From Paraburkholderia graminis C4D1M (GTDB lineage: Bacteria; Pseudomonadota; Gammaproteobacteria; Burkholderiales; Burkholderiaceae), in NCBI RefSeq assembly GCF_000172415.1, contig NZ_ABLD01000009.1, positions 1-64,000 on the forward strand: a DNA stretch of 64,000 nt. Reading direction: 5' to 3'. Positions 27,837 through 36,931 of the stretch are shown piece by piece. The position numbers were made by a program, and so were the translations under genes. Position 1 is the first letter of the stretch, and each line of letters opens with the position of its first letter. The notes under the pieces were generated by a model. It was not told where the DNA came from. It saw only the letters and a program-made list of their open reading frames with translations, and made no database searches.

Positions 27837-29345
27837 TCAGGAGCTGGAGGGCGCATCGGCCCAGGCTTTGGCGGCGCGAATCGCGCGCTGCCAGCCGTCG
27901 AGGCATTCCTTCACGTCCTCTTTGCCGAGCGCGGGCGTAAAGCGTCGATCGAGCTTCCACTGGCTTTGCAGTTCGCCGACATCTTTCCAGTAGCCGACGG
28001 CGAGCCCCGCGAGATACGCGGCGCCGAGCGCCGTGGTTTCCGACACCTTGGGACGCACCGCGTCGACGCCGAGAATGTCGGCCTGGAATTGCATCAGCAG
28101 ATTGTTCGCGCATGCGCCGCCGTCCACGCGCAATTCGCCGATGCGAATGCCGGAGTCGGCCTCCATCGCCTTCAGCACGTCGAGCGATTGATACGCAATC
28201 GAATCGAGCGCCGCGCGCGCGATATGCGCGGACGTCGTGCCGCGCGTCACGCCGAACAGCGTGCCGCGAGCCCGCGCATTCCAGTGCGGCGCACCCAGGC
28301 CGGCGAACGCGGGCACCAGATACACGCCGTCGCAATGCGGCACGCCGCGCGCGAGCGTTTCGATTTCAGCCGCGTTCTTGATGATGCCGAGACCGTCGCG
28401 CAGCCATTGCACGACCGCGCCGCCGATGAAGATGCTGCCTTCGAGCGCGTAGTTGATCTGATCGCCGATCTGCCACGCAATCGTCGTGACGAGATTGTTC
28501 TTCGATTCGATTGGCTTGTCGCCGGTGTTCATCACGAGAAAGCAGCCGGTGCCGTAGGTGTTTTTCACCATGCCCGACTCCGTGCACATCTGGCCGAACA
28601 GCGCCGCATGCTGGTCGCCGGCGATGCCCGCGAGCGGAATCTTCGACGCGAACACCGTGGTCTTGGTCGGCCCATACACTTCCGACGAAGGACGCACTTC
28701 CGGCAGCATGCTGCGCGGAATGTCGAGCGCGTCGAGCAATTCGTCGTCCCATTTCAGCGTGTGGATATTGAAGAGCATGGTGCGCGATGCATTCGTCACG
28801 TCGGTGACGTGCAGGCCGCCCTTGGTGAAATTCCACACGAGCCAGCTATCCACCGTGCCGAATGCGAGGCGGCCTTGCTTCGCCTTGTCGCGCGCGCCTT
28901 CCACGTTGTCGAGAATCCAGCGAATCTTGGTCGCCGAGAAATACGAGTCGATCGGCAACCCGGTCTTCGCACGCACGCGGGCTTCGAGTCCCTGCTCCTT
29001 GAGCTGGTCGCAGAAGTCGGCGGTGCGGCGGTCCTGCCAGACGATCGCGTTGTAGATCGGATGCCCGGTTTCGCGGTCCCACACGATCGTCGTTTCGCGC
29101 TGATTCGTGATGCCGATGGCGGCAATCGACGTGCCGTTCATGCCGGCGCGCGTGACGGCTTCGGCGGCGACGCCCGCCTGCGTCGACCAGATTTCCTGCG
29201 GATCGTGCTCGACCCAGCCCGGCCGCGGATATATCTGCTCAAACTCCTTTTGCGCCGTCGACACGACATTGCCGAGGCGGTCGAACAGCATCGCACGCGA
29301 ACTGGTGGTGCCCTGGTCAAGCGCGAGGATGTACTGATCCTGCAT
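27837..29345 (-). CDS. glpK: glycerol kinase
   Basis: FGGY-family kinase that phosphorylates glycerol to sn-glycerol 3-phosphate. From the ATG at 29345 (MQDQYILALDQGTTSSRAMLFD) it has 502 residues, the same as E. coli GlpK. Conserved segments include the N-terminal phosphate loop, NQRETTIVWDRETGHPIYNAIVWQDRRT in pieces, and RVDGGACANNLLMQFQADIL. A start six codons upstream (29363) is less likely. Lies 202 bases after glpD. Confidence 0.98.
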   Translation of the reverse strand: MQDQYILALDQGTTSSRAMLFDRLGNVVSTAQKEFEQIYPRPGWVEHDPQEIWSTQAGVAAEAVTRAGMNGTSIAAIGITNQRETTIVWDRETGHPIYNAIVWQDRRTADFCDQLKEQGLEARVRAKTGLPIDSYFSATKIRWILDNVEGARDKAKQGRLAFGTVDSWLVWNFTKGGLHVTDVTNASRTMLFNIHTLKWDDELLDALDIPRSMLPEVRPSSEVYGPTKTTVFASKIPLAGIAGDQHAALFGQMCTESGMVKNTYGTGCFLVMNTGDKPIESKNNLVTTIAWQIGDQINYALEGSIFIGGAVVQWLRDGLGIIKNAAEIETLARGVPHCDGVYLVPAFAGLGAPHWNARARGTLFGVTRGTTSAHIARAALDSIAYQSLDVLKAMEADSGIRIGELRVDGGACANNLLMQFQADILGVDAVRPKVSETTALGAAYLAGLAVGYWKDVGELQSQWKLDRRFTPALGKEDVKECLDGWQRAIRAAKAWADAPSSS

Positions 29346-29381
29346 TGTCTCTTCTCCATGCATTTTATGAGTCGCCGTGAC

Positions 29382-29426
29382 AGCTCGAATAGCTTAAGCG
29401 GTTCAAGCAGCTCGAGCAGTTCAGGC
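29382..29426. repeat. degenerate 9-bp tandem repeat x5 between glpD and glpK
   Basis: Five abutting nonamers of consensus AGCTCGAGC (AGCTCGAAT, AGCTTAAGC, GGTTCAAGC, AGCTCGAGC, AGTTCAGGC) lie in the untranslated spacer 36 bases upstream of the glpK start. Function unknown. Confidence 0.75.
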
Positions 29427-29547
29427 TGCGTGCCGGCGACGGGAACGGCTTGTCGTTTCCAGCGCGCCGCAACGGAGTCCGCGCGTGCGCGTGGCCGAAC
29501 GAGCCGAAGGGTAAAGCGGTTGTGTTCGGTCTTGTTCGGTTTTCTTG

Positions 29548-31077
29548 TTACGCGCGCTGTCGCTCGGGTTCGTGTGCGAACCATGCGTCGATGTCGCGCG
29601 TGATCGCGTCGAGCGTGCCCGGCTCGACGTGAAGGCCGAGTTTCGAGCGGCGCCAGAGAACGTCCTGCGCGCTGCGCGCCCATTCGACGTCGCGCAGATA
29701 AGACAGCTCGGCCTCGTAAAGACCCGGCGCGAACGCGTGGCCGAGATCGGCGAGCGAATGCGCATGGCCGATCACCTTCGTCACACGCGTGCCGTAAGCG
29801 CGCGCGAGGCGATGCGCGAGATCGTCGGGCAACCATGCGTAATGCTGCTTCAGCTCGGCGAGGAAGCGCTCGAAGTTCGCGTGCGCAATATCGCCGCCTG
29901 GCAACGACGCGCCGGCCGTCCACGACGGCGCACCTTTGCCGAGCGCGGCCGCGAGTTTGTCGACGGCTTCTTCCGCGAGCTTGCGGAACGTCGTGATCTT
30001 GCCGCCGAACACCGATAGCAGCGGCGCTTCGCCCGCGGGCGCGTCGAGTTCGAGCGAGTAGTCGCGCGTGACGGCCGACGGATTGTCGGCGCCTTCTTCT
30101 TCGAGTAGCGGCCGCACGCCCGAGTAAGTCCAGCGCACATCGGCCGGCGAGATCTTCTGCCTGAAATAGCGATTGATCGAGTCGCACAGGTACTGCGTCT
30201 CGTCGGCGGTGATCGCGACCTGCGCGGGGTCGCCGCGATATTCGATGTCGGTCGTGCCGATCAGCGTGTAGTCGTGCTCGTACGGGATCGCGAAGATGAT
30301 CCGCTTGTCCGGGTTCTGGAAAATGTACGCGTGGTCGTGCTCGAACAGCCGCCGCGTGACGATGTGGCTGCCTTTGACGAGCCGCACGCTGTGCGACGCC
30401 GCGCGGCCCAGCGCGCCTTGCAGCAGTTCGCCGACCCACGGGCCGGCGGCGTTGGCGATCGACGCGGCACGCACGTCGAGGGTCGTGCCGTCCGCGCGCC
30501 TGAGTTGCGCGCGCCATTCGCCGCCGGCGCGCACCGCGCTCAGCAGCTTCGTGCGCGTGAGAATCTTCGCGCCGTGCTCGGCAGCGTCGAGCGCGTTGAG
30601 CACGACGAGGCGCGCGTCGTTGACCCAGCCGTCCGAGTACACGAAGCCGCGCTTGATCGATTCGACGAGCGGCGCGCCGGCCGGATGATCGCGCATCACG
30701 ATGCCGCGCGAGCCGGGAAGCAGCTCGCGCCGTGCGAGGTGATCGTAAAGAAAGAGGCCCGCGCGGATCAGCCAAGCCGGGCGCAGATCGGGCATGTGCG
30801 GCATCACGAAGCGCAGCGGCCACATGATGTGCGGCGCGGCGCGCAGCAAGGTCTCGCGTTCCTGCAATGCTTTGCGCACGAGCCCGAACTCGCGGTACTC
30901 GAGGTAGCGCAAGCCGCCGTGAATCAGCTTGGTGCTCGCGGACGATGTATGCGCCGCCAGGTCGTCCTGTTCGCAAAGCAGCACGGACAGTCCGCGGCCG
31001 GACGCGTCGCGCGCGATGCCCGCGCCGTTGATCCCGCCGCCCACGACGAGCAAATCGTATTTCGTGCCTTGCGTCAC
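29548..31077 (-). CDS. glpD: aerobic glycerol-3-phosphate dehydrogenase
   Basis: FAD flavoenzyme at the inner membrane that oxidises glycerol 3-phosphate to dihydroxyacetone phosphate and reduces quinone. The 509-residue protein has the GGGINGAG FAD loop at 13-20, TKLIHGGLRYLEYREFGLV, and a C-terminal DAO domain. First gene of the minus-strand glp set, with a GlpR-like operator about 57 bases upstream of its start. Confidence 0.98.
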   Translation of the reverse strand: MTQGTKYDLLVVGGGINGAGIARDASGRGLSVLLCEQDDLAAHTSSASTKLIHGGLRYLEYREFGLVRKALQERETLLRAAPHIMWPLRFVMPHMPDLRPAWLIRAGLFLYDHLARRELLPGSRGIVMRDHPAGAPLVESIKRGFVYSDGWVNDARLVVLNALDAAEHGAKILTRTKLLSAVRAGGEWRAQLRRADGTTLDVRAASIANAAGPWVGELLQGALGRAASHSVRLVKGSHIVTRRLFEHDHAYIFQNPDKRIIFAIPYEHDYTLIGTTDIEYRGDPAQVAITADETQYLCDSINRYFRQKISPADVRWTYSGVRPLLEEEGADNPSAVTRDYSLELDAPAGEAPLLSVFGGKITTFRKLAEEAVDKLAAALGKGAPSWTAGASLPGGDIAHANFERFLAELKQHYAWLPDDLAHRLARAYGTRVTKVIGHAHSLADLGHAFAPGLYEAELSYLRDVEWARSAQDVLWRRSKLGLHVEPGTLDAITRDIDAWFAHEPERQRA

Positions 31078-31133
31078 CTGCTGCGTCTCCTGCGGCGTAT
31101 GGGAAGCGGTCTGAAAATCGACCGAACGGCTCG

Positions 31134-31150
31134 TGTTCGTTTTCGAACTT
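31134..31150. promoter_or_regulatory. glpR operator: candidate GlpR operator upstream of glpD
   Basis: TGTTCGTTTTCGAACTT contains a perfect GTTCG-N4-CGAAC inverted repeat and matches the known GlpR half-site TGTTCG. A weaker GAACATATTCGAA lies just beyond it. glpR itself is 1.3 kb away in the same region. Confidence 0.7.
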
Positions 31151-31277
31151 TAATGAACATATTCGAAAAAGTAAAGTTCGTGGTGCCTGAGCGCGACTCT
31201 ATCGAATGGCTAGGGTAGTGGCGCGACGCGCGGCCACGGACGATACTCTTGGCACTGGCCATTTCTGGGTGAATTTC

Positions 31278-31652
31278 ATGCGTGGACTTTTCATGGCGGG
31301 CGCCGCTGCGTTGCTCGCAGGGTGCGTCGCTTCGCCGAGCCTCACTGGAACGATGGGCGCACCGTCGTTCGTTTCATTGCAGCAGATGTGCAGCGCGCAG
31401 ACTGTCGATTACGGCAACGACGCGCAGGGCGTGTATGCGACGCTGTTCGATGCGTATGTGGCGAACCGGCGTGGGCGCTTGTCGAAGGACGATTACTGCG
31501 CGTTCCAGGCGTCGATTGCGCAGCGCTACACGAGCCAGGGCGCAAGTGCGGACCCGCAGCTTCGTAATCAGTGGGTCGCGTTCTTTACCGAGCAGCGCGC
31601 GCGAGCGATCAGTTGGCGCGCGGCGGTGGACCCGACTTTGCGGAGTGGTTGA
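31278..31652 (+). CDS. small putative lipoprotein, function unknown
   Basis: 124 residues from the ATG at 31278. The signal peptide MRGLFMAGAAALLAGC has a good lipobox (LAGC, Cys16); Ala/Val after the Cys suggests outer-membrane sorting. The mature part has two more cysteines (MCSAQ and DYCAF) that could form a disulfide. No known domain recognised. It is plus-strand, divergent from glpD, and its start lies only about 130 bases from the glpR-type operator. Confidence 0.8.
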   Translation: MRGLFMAGAAALLAGCVASPSLTGTMGAPSFVSLQQMCSAQTVDYGNDAQGVYATLFDAYVANRRGRLSKDDYCAFQASIAQRYTSQGASADPQLRNQWVAFFTEQRARAISWRAAVDPTLRSG

Positions 31653-31734
31653 AGGCGCGGTGGGTCGCGTTGGGTTGTGTTGCGTTAGCGAACCAGGGCC
31701 GCAGGGCGCAAGTTTTGAAGCGTGCCAAATCGAA

Positions 31735-31758
31735 GCGGGCGCCGTTAAAGGCGCCCGC
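31735..31758. terminator. perfect 9-bp hairpin without U tract
   Basis: GCGGGCGCC, loop GTTAAA, GGCGCCCGC, lying 83 bases after the lipoprotein gene. Neither strand has a T run after it, so it is a weak or Rho-assisted terminator or an mRNA 3'-end hairpin. Confidence 0.4.
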
Positions 31759-31894
31759 GTGGACACAAGCATAAAAGACGAAAGCGCTCGGCGGTCAGCC
31801 GCCGCGGCATTGCGTTGCCGCCAGCCGCGCGCGGCGATCGCCGTTCACCGTTCGGCCACAACCGGCGTCGAGCCCGACGATGCGCGGGTCGTTT

Positions 31895-32092
31895 TCAGGA
31901 AAGTCGTTTAATCGCTCGAAGTGCGCTATCGCCGGATTCCGTTACACGCCATTGTTCATTGCCCGAGGCGAGCCGCTCCAGTTGCACGAGCTGGCGTTCG
32001 AGGAGGGCGTCGAGTTCTTCTCGCTCCATGTCGACTTGATTGGGAGCGTCCTTGACGAGCAACAACGTGGCGAATTCGTGCGGACTCAGCAT
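31895..32092 (-). CDS. conserved 65-residue protein, function unknown
   Basis: From the ATG at 32092, with GGAG nine bases upstream, the frame gives a 65-residue acidic protein beginning MLSPHEFATLLLVKDAPNQ and predicted to be mostly helical (EREELDALLERQLVQLERLA). The end (RVTESGDSALRAI) looks like a winged-helix tip, suggesting a minimal DNA-binding or regulatory protein, but this is inference. The open frame extends 50 codons further up without family-like sequence. It lies downstream of glpR on the same strand. Confidence 0.65.
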   Translation of the reverse strand: MLSPHEFATLLLVKDAPNQVDMEREELDALLERQLVQLERLASGNEQWRVTESGDSALRAIKRLS

Positions 32093-32410
32093 CGTTTCTC
32101 TCCATGTCAAGCAAACGCGGACAGCCTCGACGGCGACTGGCATCGAATGGCAGGGCCATTGCCAGGTGGTCCGCAAAAAATCGGGCGGGAGGTACGGCTT
32201 ACGACAGTTTTGACTTCGCACCGGCGGCACGCGAGAGCGCAACGAACGCCGGGAACTGGAGTGTAGTCAAGCGAACGTTAAACACCAAACCGGCCCCTGC
32301 AAATTTTCCCTTTGACAATCAGGCGTCGCAGAGGCGGTTCGCGGCGGCGGGCAGATCCATGATTTCACTTGAAGTTCGGCGTGCACTGCAACATGCCGGC
32401 CAGCGCCGGG
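32093..32410. other. intergenic stretch between glpR and the 65-residue gene
   Basis: About 320 bases. I see no gene here. A TTTGACAAT stretch near 32311 resembles a plus-strand -35 box but has no matched -10 and no gene to serve. Confidence 0.4.
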
Positions 32411-33190
32411 TCACGCGGCCACATACACCTGGCAATTGGCCGTATTGAGCGTTTCGACCATGTCGGCGGGCGGCGCGGCATCGGTGAAAAGTGCGTCGAT
32501 CTGGTCGAGATGGCCCTGACGGACCAGCGCCGGGCGGCCGAACTTGGAGCTGTCGGCGGCCAGAAATACGGTGCGCGCGTGCTGGATGATGGCTTCGGCG
32601 ACGCGCACTTCGCGGGTGTCGAAATCGCGCAAGGTGCCGTCGGTCTCGATGCTCGAGGTGCCGATGATCGCGAAGTCGACCTTGAACTGACGGATGAAGT
32701 CGATCGCCAGTTCGCCGACGATGCCCTTGTCCCACGGTCGCACGATGCCGCCCGTGACGAGCACTTCGCAATCGGGATAGCCGCTCATCATGCTGGCGAC
32801 GTTCAGATTGTTAGTGATCACGCGCAGGCCGCGGTGCCGGTTGAGCGCGCGCGCGACTTCCTCTGTGGTCGTGCCGAGATTGATGAAGAGCGACGCCTGA
32901 TCGGGAATGTGCGTGGCGACTAACGCGGCGATGCGCCGTTTCTCGTCGTGGAACATGCGCTGACGCGCGGTGTACGAGACGTTCTCGGAACTGGTCGGCA
33001 AACTCGCGCCGCCGTGATAGCGGCGCAGCAGGTTCATGTCGGCGAGCCAGTTGACGTCGCGGCGGATCGTCTGCGGCGTCACGTCGAAGTGGGACGCGAG
33101 GTCGTCCACGGTCACGAAGCCGTCGCGTTGCACCCACTCCAGCAGTTCCTGTTGCCGGGCGTTCAGCGTGAGGCGGGGATCTCGGGTCAT
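32411..33190 (-). CDS. glpR: DeoR-family glycerol-3-phosphate regulon repressor
   Basis: 259 residues: DeoR winged helix-turn-helix (about 6-62, RQQELLEWVQRDGFVTVDDLASHFDVTPQTIRRD in pieces) and a sugar-phosphate-sensing DeoRC domain with NLGTTTEEVAR and a GIVRPWDKGIVGE segment. The GlpR assignment rests on the adjacent glpDKF genes and the GTTCG/CGAAC operator before glpD. Expected to release DNA on binding glycerol 3-phosphate. Confidence 0.92.
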   Translation of the reverse strand: MTRDPRLTLNARQQELLEWVQRDGFVTVDDLASHFDVTPQTIRRDVNWLADMNLLRRYHGGASLPTSSENVSYTARQRMFHDEKRRIAALVATHIPDQASLFINLGTTTEEVARALNRHRGLRVITNNLNVASMMSGYPDCEVLVTGGIVRPWDKGIVGELAIDFIRQFKVDFAIIGTSSIETDGTLRDFDTREVRVAEAIIQHARTVFLAADSSKFGRPALVRQGHLDQIDALFTDAAPPADMVETLNTANCQVYVAA

Positions 33191-33638
33191 GGTCTCGGGT
33201 CGTGAGTTTGTTATGGCGTCTGCCCGCGGCGGCGCGGGCAGGGCGGGAACGAGCGTGCGCGTATTGTAAGACCATCGCGGGGCGCGTCCGCCAACTCAGA
33301 GGATCGTCGCTATCTCCACGCCGTCATTCGCGAGCCGCCGTTACTCGCATTTCGCGAAGCAAGGCGAGCTTGCCGAGCCGGCTTTTTTGCCGGGCGCTGC
33401 AATCGCGCTTGCCTCACTGAAACTTTCGTCTATCGTGGAATTGGAACTGCGGCCAATCGGCACGGTCTGTGCTGGGTTGTCTGCAGACTTGCGAAACAGA
33501 GGCTAAGATGCAGACACAAGGGGTTAACTCTAATTCACGGCGCTGTATCCGACACGGCGAACCGCAACGCGAGGCAGCGCAATAGCAGCGGTTGCGAGCA
33601 TGCTCCACGAGTCGATACAGCTTTCGGAGCAAGACACG
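33191..33638. other. intergenic region between divergent glpR and the diiron gene
   Basis: About 450 bases that must contain both promoters. No coding sequence is visible. I could not assign a reliable -35/-10 pair. Confidence 0.45.
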
Positions 33639-34466
33639 ATGCACACAGAGCTGAACCATGTCATGCCCTGGCGAATCGAGGACATCGACCTCACTCGGAT
33701 CGACCGCCAGAAAGCCGTCGCAAATGAAGACCTGTTGTTGCTGCTGTGCGCCGCTTCGTTTATTGAAAGCGGTACTGATCTTTACACCAGTAATCTCAGC
33801 CAGTTCTTTAACGACGATCCCGAAGTTTCCGCGTGGCTCAACAACGAATGGGAGCCCGAGGAAATGCAGCACGGCCGCGCGCTCAAGACGTATATCGCGT
33901 ACGTGTGGCCCGAATACGACTGGGACACCGCGTTCCGCAACTTCATGGACGAGTATTCGCTGACCTGTTCCGTCGAAGATTTCGAAAAGACTCGCGCGCT
34001 GGAAATGGTGGCGCGCTGCGTCGTTGAAACAGGCACCGCGACGCTGTATCGCGCGATCGGCGAGTGTTCGGACGAACCGGTTCTCAAGCAGATCACGGAC
34101 AACATTCGCACGGACGAAGTCCGCCATTACAAGCACTTTTTCAAGTACTTCAAGAAGTACAACAAGATCGAGGGCAATGGCCGGCTCGCGGTGCTCGGCG
34201 CACTAATGCGCCGCGTGATGGAGATCAAGAACGAAGATTCGGAGATCGCCTTGCGTCACGTGTTCGCGATTCGTTATCCGGAACGCGTGCGCGATCAGGC
34301 GTATAACCGCGAGCGCGCCGCGCGCATCAACGCGCTCGTGCGGCGCAATCTGTCGGCGGACATGTGCGTGAAGATGCTGCTCAAACCGCTCGATTTGCCC
34401 GCGAAGATTCAACCCGGCGTGCACTATCCGCTCGCGAAGATCACGCAGCATGTGTTCTTTCGGTGA
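33639..34466 (+). CDS. ferritin-like diiron protein, function unknown
   Basis: 275 residues from the ATG at 33639 (GGAG nine bases upstream); an earlier start at 33600 is possible. The full diiron ligand set of a four-helix bundle is visible: Glu43, Glu75-x-x-His78 (EEMQH), Glu130 and Glu160-x-x-His163 (DEVRH). The spacing is closer to acyl-ACP desaturase-like proteins than to ferritin. No membrane helix. Probably binds two irons and reacts with oxygen; substrate unknown. Monocistronic, ending in a hairpin at 34527. Confidence 0.88.
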   Translation: MHTELNHVMPWRIEDIDLTRIDRQKAVANEDLLLLLCAASFIESGTDLYTSNLSQFFNDDPEVSAWLNNEWEPEEMQHGRALKTYIAYVWPEYDWDTAFRNFMDEYSLTCSVEDFEKTRALEMVARCVVETGTATLYRAIGECSDEPVLKQITDNIRTDEVRHYKHFFKYFKKYNKIEGNGRLAVLGALMRRVMEIKNEDSEIALRHVFAIRYPERVRDQAYNRERAARINALVRRNLSADMCVKMLLKPLDLPAKIQPGVHYPLAKITQHVFFR

Positions 34467-34526
34467 GGGCGTAGCAGGTTAGTGACGCATTGCTTAGGTC
34501 ACGCGCGCAAACGCGCCGTCAAAGAA

Positions 34527-34555
34527 ATGGCCCGCTCGATGCGGGCCATCTGCTT
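34527..34555 (+). terminator. probable terminator after the diiron gene
   Basis: ATGGCCCGC (34527-34535), loop TCGAT, GCGGGCCAT (34541-34549), followed by CTGCTTTT. Perfect 9-bp stem with a short T tract. Confidence 0.7.
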
Positions 34556-34601
34556 TTCGAGGCATGATGACGAATGCTTGCCTCTTAACCGGACCTTTGC
34601 G

Positions 34602-35123
34602 ATGAGCGATTCCTCTCAGCCACAGCGCGCACTCGATCAGACTGCATTCGACGAATGGCCCGACTCGATTCGCGCGCTCTTCGACGGCTCGTCGCTCGCG
34701 AGCAAGACCGGCTTCACCGCGTCGCTCCTGACCGTCGACGTGAATCAGCACATTCGCACGTCACTGCTCGGCATCGGCGAGTTATACGCGCCCGATTCGC
34801 GCACGCTGTGCATCGCGCTGTGGCCGCAGGCGCGGGCGGCGCGCGCGATCGCACGGAGCGGGCGCGCGGCCTTGAGCTTCGTCTTCGACGACGTGTTCTA
34901 CCAGGTGCAGTTGCTCGCCGCACCACTGCCTTCCGCGGACGGCGACGACAGCGGTCTCGTCTATATGAACTGCTCTATCGAGTCGGCGGAAACGCAAAGC
35001 GTGCAGTATGCGCGCCTGACGAGCGGCATCACGTTCGAGCTGGATGTTGGGAGAGAGAAGGTGCTCGACCGATGGGAACGGCAGGTCGAGCATTTGAAGC
35101 GAGCCGCGTCGTCGGGTGGGTGA
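34602..35123 (+). CDS. pyridoxamine 5'-phosphate oxidase-like protein
   Basis: 173 residues from the ATG at 34602. It has the split-barrel flavin-binding pattern of the PNPOx-like superfamily: KTGFTASLLTVDVNQHIRTSLLGIGELYAPDSRTLCIALWP in pieces, then SGRAALSFVFDDVFYQVQLLA. Such proteins bind FMN, F420 or heme; the true substrate is unknown. The in-frame region before 34602 includes the preceding terminator hairpin, so it is excluded. Confidence 0.75.
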   Translation: MSDSSQPQRALDQTAFDEWPDSIRALFDGSSLASKTGFTASLLTVDVNQHIRTSLLGIGELYAPDSRTLCIALWPQARAARAIARSGRAALSFVFDDVFYQVQLLAAPLPSADGDDSGLVYMNCSIESAETQSVQYARLTSGITFELDVGREKVLDRWERQVEHLKRAASSGG

Positions 35124-35169
35124 CTTGCGGCTCGCGTTCGTGTTGCGGCTGGGTTGTGGCTAAGCTTGG

Positions 35170-36702
35170 TTAGCGACCGCGCTGACCGCTGCGCGCCGGA
35201 TTGCCACCGCGCGGCGAGTCGTTGCGTGACTTTGCGCCGCCGAGCAATGCGCCCGGACTGCCACCCTGAGGTTTGCGCGGCGCGTGCTGCGCGGCGCTAC
35301 CTTCATGAGCAATCGCGCGCGGACGATCGTCCTGACGCTGACCGTCGCGGCGCGGCTGGCCGCCGTTGCCGGCCGGCTTCGCGCCTTGCGGCTTCGGCTG
35401 CTGCTGAGCGTTCGCCGGACGTTGCCCCGAGCGTTGCGCTGGCTTTGCCGCGCCGCCGTTGCCGCCCTTCGGCGCGCCTTGACCCTGGCGCGGCGAACGT
35501 CCGCCGCCACCGCCGCCGCCTTGGCCGCGGCGCAGAATCGGCTCCGGCTTCGCAGTCGGGTCCGGTTCGAAACCGGCGATCACTTCCTGCGGCACCGGAC
35601 GCTTGATCAGCTTCTCGATGTCCTTCAGCAACTGCAATTCGTCGACGCACACGAGCGACACCGCTTCGCCCGTCGCGCCCGCGCGGCCCGTACGGCCGAT
35701 GCGGTGCACGTAATCTTCCGGCACATTCGGCAAGTCGAAATTGACGACGTGCGGCAACTGATCGATGTCGATGCCGCGCGCGGCGATGTCGGTCGCCACC
35801 AGAACCTGCAGCGTGCCGTCCTTGAACTCGGCCAACGCGCGCGTGCGCGCCGACTGGCTCTTGTTGCCGTGAATGGCGAGCGCGCTGATGCCGTCCTTCG
35901 TCAACTGCTCGGCAAGGCGATTCGCGCCGTGCTTGGTGCGCGTGAACACCAGCACCTGAAACCAGTTGTGCTGCTTGATCAGGTGCGTGAGCAACTCGCG
36001 CTTCTTGTCGCGATCCACCGGGTGGATTTTTTGCGCGACGGTTTCCGCCGTCGTATTGCGGCGCGCGACTTCGATCAGCGCCGGCGAGTCGAGCAGGTTG
36101 TCGGCGAGCGTCTTGATCTCGTCGGAGAACGTGGCCGAGAACAGCAGGTTCTGCCGCTTCGGAGGCAGCTTCGCGAGCACGCGCTTGATATCGTGGATGA
36201 AGCCCATGTCGAGCATGCGGTCCGCTTCGTCGAGCACGAGAATCTCGAGATGCGACAGGTCGATGGTCTTCTGCTGCATGTGGTCGAGCAAACGGCCCGG
36301 CGTTGCGACGACGATGTCCACGCCGCTTCTCAATGCACCGATCTGCGGATTAATGCCGACGCCACCGAACATCACGGTCGACTTCAGCTTCAGATATTTG
36401 CCATAGGCACGCACGCTTTCTTCAACCTGCGCGGCGAGTTCGCGCGTGGGCGTGAGAATGAGCGCGCGCACGGCGCGCTTGCCCGACGCCGACGTGTTCG
36501 CCGGCATGGAGTTCAGACGCTGAAGGATCGGCAGCGTAAAGCCGGCCGTCTTGCCGGTGCCGGTTTGCGCGCCGGCCAGCAGATCGCCGCCGTTGAGCAC
36601 AGCCGGAATCGCCTGAGTCTGGATAGGAGTCGGAGTGGTGTAGCCGAGTTCGTGTACAGCGCGGACCAACGGTTCGGACAAGCCGAGGGAATCAAAAGAC
36701 AT
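35170..36702 (-). CDS. rhlE: DEAD-box RNA helicase, RhlE-type
   Basis: 510 residues. N-terminal Q motif (GYTTPTPIQTQAI), Walker A AQTGTGKT at 45-52, DEAD at 158-161, SAT in LFSATFSDE and HRIGRTGRAG form the two RecA-like domains, ending near residue 370. The rest is a basic, Gly/Gln/Pro-rich disordered tail with RGG-like stretches, typical of RhlE proteins acting in RNA decay, ribosome assembly and cold adaptation. The ATG at 36702 is preferred over one five codons upstream. Confidence 0.95.
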   Translation of the reverse strand: MSFDSLGLSEPLVRAVHELGYTTPTPIQTQAIPAVLNGGDLLAGAQTGTGKTAGFTLPILQRLNSMPANTSASGKRAVRALILTPTRELAAQVEESVRAYGKYLKLKSTVMFGGVGINPQIGALRSGVDIVVATPGRLLDHMQQKTIDLSHLEILVLDEADRMLDMGFIHDIKRVLAKLPPKRQNLLFSATFSDEIKTLADNLLDSPALIEVARRNTTAETVAQKIHPVDRDKKRELLTHLIKQHNWFQVLVFTRTKHGANRLAEQLTKDGISALAIHGNKSQSARTRALAEFKDGTLQVLVATDIAARGIDIDQLPHVVNFDLPNVPEDYVHRIGRTGRAGATGEAVSLVCVDELQLLKDIEKLIKRPVPQEVIAGFEPDPTAKPEPILRRGQGGGGGGGRSPRQGQGAPKGGNGGAAKPAQRSGQRPANAQQQPKPQGAKPAGNGGQPRRDGQRQDDRPRAIAHEGSAAQHAPRKPQGGSPGALLGGAKSRNDSPRGGNPARSGQRGR

Positions 36703-36931
36703 AAATGCTCTTTGCAATGCAGTTTCGCGAACGGCGCATGTGAGCGCCGGCGGGGCACGAATGCGGCTTCAATGCCGCACGTACGCGCCGCCTGGCGTGA
36801 TCGAGATCAAGGCCGAGGCCCAGTTCCGTTCGCAGGGAAATCGGCGGCACGCTCGAGATGCGTGCCGGATGCTTCAACGCGCTATGCAGACACGTTGACT
36901 GGCCTTAAGTTGCATTTCGCCGCCGTGGACG

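Noticed and set aside
31735..31758. Strong hairpin first read as an intrinsic terminator
   Set aside because: Neither strand shows a T run behind it, so it is kept only as a low-confidence feature.
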